Below, piece after piece: positions 61,001 to 64,000 of a stretch of DNA of 64,000 nucleotides. Position numbers and translations under genes: made by a program. The notes under the pieces are model-generated. The model saw only the letters and a program-made list of their open reading frames with translations, had not been told where the DNA came from and searched no databases. The DNA comes from a bacterium (lineage in GTDB: Bacteria > RUG730 > JAAEPJ01), in the NCBI GenBank assembly GCA_024222485.1, contig JAAEPJ010000494.1, positions 1-64,000 of the forward strand. The letters run 5' to 3'. How positions within the stretch are numbered: the first letter of the stretch is position 1; each line of letters starts with the position of its first letter.

Positions 61001-64000
61001 TCTTTGATAAGTAAAAAATATCTGGGAGTTTTGGAAATAGTTGAGACTGACAGTGAGGTTAATAACCTTGATAATAAAAGTGAGATGGAAATTAAAGTTG
61101 ACAAGAGTTATTCTAAGGAAAGCCATTTTGTTTCATGGGATATTTTTATGAGTAATAGAGTTTTTCTTAATAACAATAAATATAAGGATGTTTCTGATCA
61201 GTATGATGCAGATATTCTTTTTAATGATGATATTATAATCTTGGGTAATAATGATCAATATGCTTTTTATTTTACTCCTAAGTTGGCATCTTTCATAAGA
61301 AAATTATATTCAAATGCAGGTAATATGTGGCAATTCAATATAAAAGAACTCAACGCTTGGAAAGATTTTTCTTTTTCTTTTTTAGATTTTGTCATTGAAT
61401 ATGGGAAATATAAAAAGAAACATATGGTTTCGCATGTTACTGTAGAAAATATGAAAAGTCATTATAGTAAATTCCTTAGTACAGAAAGACATCGAACAAT
61501 GCTTGAAACACTTCGAGACAATTATCTTAGAGTTTATGGCATGTTAGGATCCCGAGAGCTGGAAAGTATGCCTAGACTTTTTCATAATATCTATGGTCAA
61601 TATATTGATAATAACTATGTCAACCCTCTGATAGATTCCTTGGACAATCAAAAAACATTAGACTCTGTATTTACTTTTTTTAAGCAAGAATCAATGGATA
61701 AGTATGAGGTATTTAATATGGACGGCATGGAGATAACCGGTAACTATCTTAATTTTTTTAGGATGAAATTACTAGAGATGAAAGAGGAGATATCTCTAAC
61801 GAATAAAAGAAAAAAAAATACGCTAATAGCTGAAGGTATCTTAAATAGAAGTATTGTGCCAATCTTATCTGTTGTTATGGCTTTAGCTACATTTTATTTG
61901 GTTGCTCAAGGATTAGGTTTAATATTTGCAGTCATTATTATTGTTACTTTGAGTTTTATATTGCTTTTTTTAAATACCAGATATTATAAGTTGCATAAGC
62001 AGGTCTATAATAAGCTTAAGAATAAAGATTTTATTTCTCAAGAGTACTTATTTAAAAATAATCCGAAGAAGCTAGCAGATATTTTTTTATTAATGGTAGT
62101 TAAACTGGTTATTTTTTCTTTTACGATATTATCTCTTTTGATTATTACAGGCACATTTACTGGTATTTTTTCTGTATTTTTGTTCTCTATTTTTAATATT
62201 ATTATTTTTGGCTCTATGGGGATATTCAAAAAATTTATAAGTAGCTGGAATTTTTTTAAAAAACATCATCTTGCTATTAATATGATTTTAAATATTGCTG
62301 CTATTTTGTTAAGCATAATAATCATGACTCAGACCCCAATTTTGTATATTATCCCATTTTTAATACTATTGTTGCCAAGCATAGTGAGGAATAGTGTTAT
62401 TAGCTGGAGAAAGTATCAAGTTTTAAAGCTTGATGGTATTTCTAATGATGAGAATTTACGCTTTAAAAGTGTAATAAAGCGAGGTAACAAGAATCTAAGC
62501 TCTAAAAGTGTAATGAATGACCATCAACATTTGATTATGCCTCTTCCTTTAAATAACACATCCCACCCTGTGATTGTTTCAAGAAAGTTAGTGTTGGATA
62601 TGCATGATATAGCTGCTAATGTGATACAAGTGTTAGAGGATGAATCAGGTCGTAACTTGTGTAGTTGTAAGAGGTTGTGTAGACGCAATGAGATTATTGA
62701 TAGTGTATTAGAGTTGATGCTTTGGGTGATGGTCTATCCAAAGTGTCGAGATCTTTTATATATGGACTACTTACAACTAGAGGAGCAAAGCGAGAAACTC
62801 TCTGGTTTTATAAATTATACTTCCCATATTCAGAACACGATTCTAAGGTTTAATAAAGGTAACATCATGAGTCTTGGATCATATGAAAAGAATCTTAATA
62901 CAAAAAAGTATAGTAAAATGTTTCGTCATCCTGATTTTATCAAGCTAGGGAAAAAGATTTTTGAATATATCAATGAAGATCATATCATATTTTTGCCTGA
63001 AGAGGTGCAGGCTCTTCTTTATATCTATATGGATCAATTTAATAAGATATATTTTGAATTGCAATTTAATAAATATAGGATGAATATATCAATAGATAAG
63101 CAGGGTGTTTATAATGCTCAGAATATAGATGAATCTGCGAATAGTTATACGGAAAGTGAGGAAGAGCTATTGATAGAGGCAAAAGAGGCAAAAGAGGAAA
63201 AAGGACAAAGCAGCCATGAATGGCTACCAATCTATGAATCCTTTGAAAATGTTAAGGAATTAAGCTATTTACTCACTTTACATTCGGATGAAGACTCAGA
63301 TACAGAAGATAGCAAAACAGAAAATGAGAAAAGCGAACAGAAATTTTTGATAGTAACGAATATAGCTTCAATTTTAGGGAGTTACTTTTTATCTTTATAT
63401 AATAGTGACGAGCAAGCCTTGCCCGTTGTCTTTAATTCGGATACAGATACGGTTAATGTTAACCATAATTTTTTTGGTAATTTAAAAGACATTAAGATTA
63501 GGAATAAAGCTAAATTTAATATTGATGGAGTAGCTGAGGGAGCAGAGCTCAGTTTACAAGATTTGTTACTCAAAACAGGTGAAAATTTTGATGAGATTGT
63601 GAAAGAATCTTTCCATAAGTTGAAAGGAACAGCGATTGAATTAGACGAGGAAGAGCGTCCCCGTTTATTAGTAGAAGCTGAAAAGCTTGCATGGGGTAAG
63701 ATTGATGAGCGAGAAGGAGATGTCAACCTATTTAATTTTACTTATAGTTCAAAAATACTATTTTTATGGGGTGTTGATAGTGATTTTACTTTAAAAAATT
63801 ATGGGATTAAAGAAATAGAAAAAGCAATAACAAATCTGAGTGAGAATTTAGAGATAGGGCGAAATGAGATTATTACAAGATTTCCAAGGCTTGAGAGGCT
63901 CTTAGTGAAAGAGAATGTTACTAGCAAAAATAATAATAAAAAAATACATGATATTTTTCTACCTATAGATGATCTACCTATAGATGAGCTACATATTGTG
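58025..64000 (+). CDS. Second giant exported protein, partial (at least 1992 residues), with the Tiki/ChaN-like module and central membrane segments
   Basis: The frame is open from the ATG at 58025 (GGAG ten bases upstream) to the window edge, so the C-terminus is missing. Residues about 8-31 are a signal peptide (IFLLVLFSFMFN, ending SYA). Residues about 45-490 match the module of the 22202 protein: IYIINDLHCNYEVQ (Asp67), IGVEGNSGLLNQ, FGVEDQKLYQ, RYSRNETSARESELW and LVVGGYHSGTIKK (about 448). By eye the two are about 45% identical there. Five or six hydrophobic segments lie between residues about 1276 and 1452 (for example IVPILSVVMALATFYLVAQG). The remainder is charged, helical and unlike anything I know. 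Protein topology would put the two ends on opposite or the same side depending on the helix count. Function unknown. Confidence 0.88.
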   Translation, partial: MKINIKKLTNQIFLLVLFSFMFNICQQFSYAKTSPLVQNNGIFPSTLMNKLATFKGSQDKKIYIINDLHCNYEVQNKIAGILDFLSEKYVDRLLIGVEGNSGLLNQTRLKMFSDGEVKARVLKELLAAGVISGWEKHASNTNKSLIFGVEDQKLYQANFKSLYQSMGHYDFAVILEQKIKLILEIAQSALLSKHGRELLAQRRLYLEGKLKFKAWVEILLAGKISNKINFTTPQLELFKNLSHLEDRIDFNLAMLETEDIVKNLAVFLTKNERQELKKSQATSIKVYYHYLAELLKAKNIILKRDYFHFNLYLKLLKMKEQLDWFKLNEEVKELYYEIQAKHEQRIAKELIYVARYFDLMIRYSRNETSARESELWLGEQDGFVPRLKNLIQKLSIKDYLSLNEGLLKEVLVKINRFYLLVNARNEVMVNNLLKSMQTNDKDIGALVVGGYHSGTIKKILRNKGISYEELMPSVDKVANLERSREVYFSRLKEQGKSFRFAPVQNMALPKLSLAYLALGMVSDQEFVGNIIGVLSRLDSKKYNVRFLSELEEFIKSISKLDDSLKGEYKIKIANLNQEILSNNIQESLLFLFQATKSSLNFTAWTGKPFYLNLSDFIIEDRHGLLAIFNNVLRSDDFLNTPIFSATEILTMKDYLSKIMSSENEDNLDNLAINCMYSYSLANKDNATLEIVPDKLLLKLFYSNTLREDLLKVFDEFNSLSLETAGMDDNENLITQKEECRNLLRLMMLNLLTHEISEQYNQPKYLKNQNRVTLDNQNKGSFNNAHEEVIAHPIHLLNYQNMLKLDSEYKKKYNRKIQFLESFTLLKKEYTQKKDDLKASYLTIKINQILRVRRKEMRDIVIKIQDNAALLGVEMAKIIEENIIYNMDTNIANFIYRLLREEPNSEYYLFIEIFLSMLFLHDTDFEEEQQRNSALRDVEELLALPKFFEKFQKFKYINNNLIHRINIPLPSRIIDLLNSDSVNNKKVMKAVLQSLISKKYLGVLEIVETDSEVNNLDNKSEMEIKVDKSYSKESHFVSWDIFMSNRVFLNNNKYKDVSDQYDADILFNDDIIILGNNDQYAFYFTPKLASFIRKLYSNAGNMWQFNIKELNAWKDFSFSFLDFVIEYGKYKKKHMVSHVTVENMKSHYSKFLSTERHRTMLETLRDNYLRVYGMLGSRELESMPRLFHNIYGQYIDNNYVNPLIDSLDNQKTLDSVFTFFKQESMDKYEVFNMDGMEITGNYLNFFRMKLLEMKEEISLTNKRKKNTLIAEGILNRSIVPILSVVMALATFYLVAQGLGLIFAVIIIVTLSFILLFLNTRYYKLHKQVYNKLKNKDFISQEYLFKNNPKKLADIFLLMVVKLVIFSFTILSLLIITGTFTGIFSVFLFSIFNIIIFGSMGIFKKFISSWNFFKKHHLAINMILNIAAILLSIIIMTQTPILYIIPFLILLLPSIVRNSVISWRKYQVLKLDGISNDENLRFKSVIKRGNKNLSSKSVMNDHQHLIMPLPLNNTSHPVIVSRKLVLDMHDIAANVIQVLEDESGRNLCSCKRLCRRNEIIDSVLELMLWVMVYPKCRDLLYMDYLQLEEQSEKLSGFINYTSHIQNTILRFNKGNIMSLGSYEKNLNTKKYSKMFRHPDFIKLGKKIFEYINEDHIIFLPEEVQALLYIYMDQFNKIYFELQFNKYRMNISIDKQGVYNAQNIDESANSYTESEEELLIEAKEAKEEKGQSSHEWLPIYESFENVKELSYLLTLHSDEDSDTEDSKTENEKSEQKFLIVTNIASILGSYFLSLYNSDEQALPVVFNSDTDTVNVNHNFFGNLKDIKIRNKAKFNIDGVAEGAELSLQDLLLKTGENFDEIVKESFHKLKGTAIELDEEERPRLLVEAEKLAWGKIDEREGDVNLFNFTYSSKILFLWGVDSDFTLKNYGIKEIEKAITNLSENLEIGRNEIITRFPRLERLLVKENVTSKNNNKKIHDIFLPIDDLPIDELHIV

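Overview
The window is low-GC (about one third by eye), gene-dense DNA from an anaerobic, two-membrane bacterium. Anaerobic life is suggested by an oxygen-sensitive class III ribonucleotide reductase operon and a fermentation-type acyl-CoA cluster. An outer membrane is suggested by an LptE-like lipoprotein and a Lol lipoprotein-release transporter. Two very large secreted proteins share an N-terminal module with the motif DLHCxYxxQ. I associate that module with Omnitrophota (former OP3), so an uncultured Omnitrophota lineage is my best guess. This rests on memory of the family, not on a search.

Layout. 1-0.85 kb: decayed sensor histidine kinase, then queF. 1.6-6.3 kb: nrd operon led by a promoter with two NrdR boxes 32 bp apart (nrdR, a CxxC thioredoxin-fold protein, nrdG, nrdD). 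It ends in a separate small gene that carries the glycyl-radical domain missing from NrdD. 6.4-10.5 kb: leuS, lptE, holA. 10.5-13.3 kb (minus): aldo/keto reductase, BioH-like esterase, bioF. 13.5-19.7 kb (minus): TPR protein, ispE, spoVG, tRNA-Gln, glmU, prs, rplY, closed by a strong terminator. 20-22.1 kb: a BCCP-like protein without its biotin lysine, then lysS. 22.2-34.3 kb: one 4048-residue exported protein with internal 129-bp repeats. 34.4-41.7 kb: lolC/E, lolD, ilvE, pheT and an LTA-synthase-like membrane phosphotransferase. 41.7-43.4 kb (minus): a GuaB3-type IMPDH-family protein and dut.

43.6-52.4 kb is a metabolic cluster: 3-hydroxyacyl-CoA dehydrogenase, thiolase, phosphotransacetylase, butyrate kinase, a second 3-hydroxyacyl-CoA dehydrogenase, acetyl-CoA synthetase and acetoacetate decarboxylase. 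Together these could interconvert acetyl-CoA, acetoacetyl-CoA and 3-hydroxybutyryl-CoA, make ATP through acyl phosphates, and drain acetoacetate to acetone. 52.5-57.9 kb: rplM-rpsI, a frameshifted small lipoprotein gene at a perfect 17-bp inverted repeat, an aspartate aminotransferase, a homocitrate/isopropylmalate-synthase-family enzyme, a tRNA-Val with an unusual C33, and rsmH. From 58.0 kb to the window edge runs a second giant exported protein (at least 1992 residues). It shares the N-terminal module of the first and has a cluster of membrane segments in its middle.

The points most worth following are the paired giant proteins, the split class III reductase with its NrdR operator, the lysine-less BCCP, and the palindrome at the lipoprotein frameshift.
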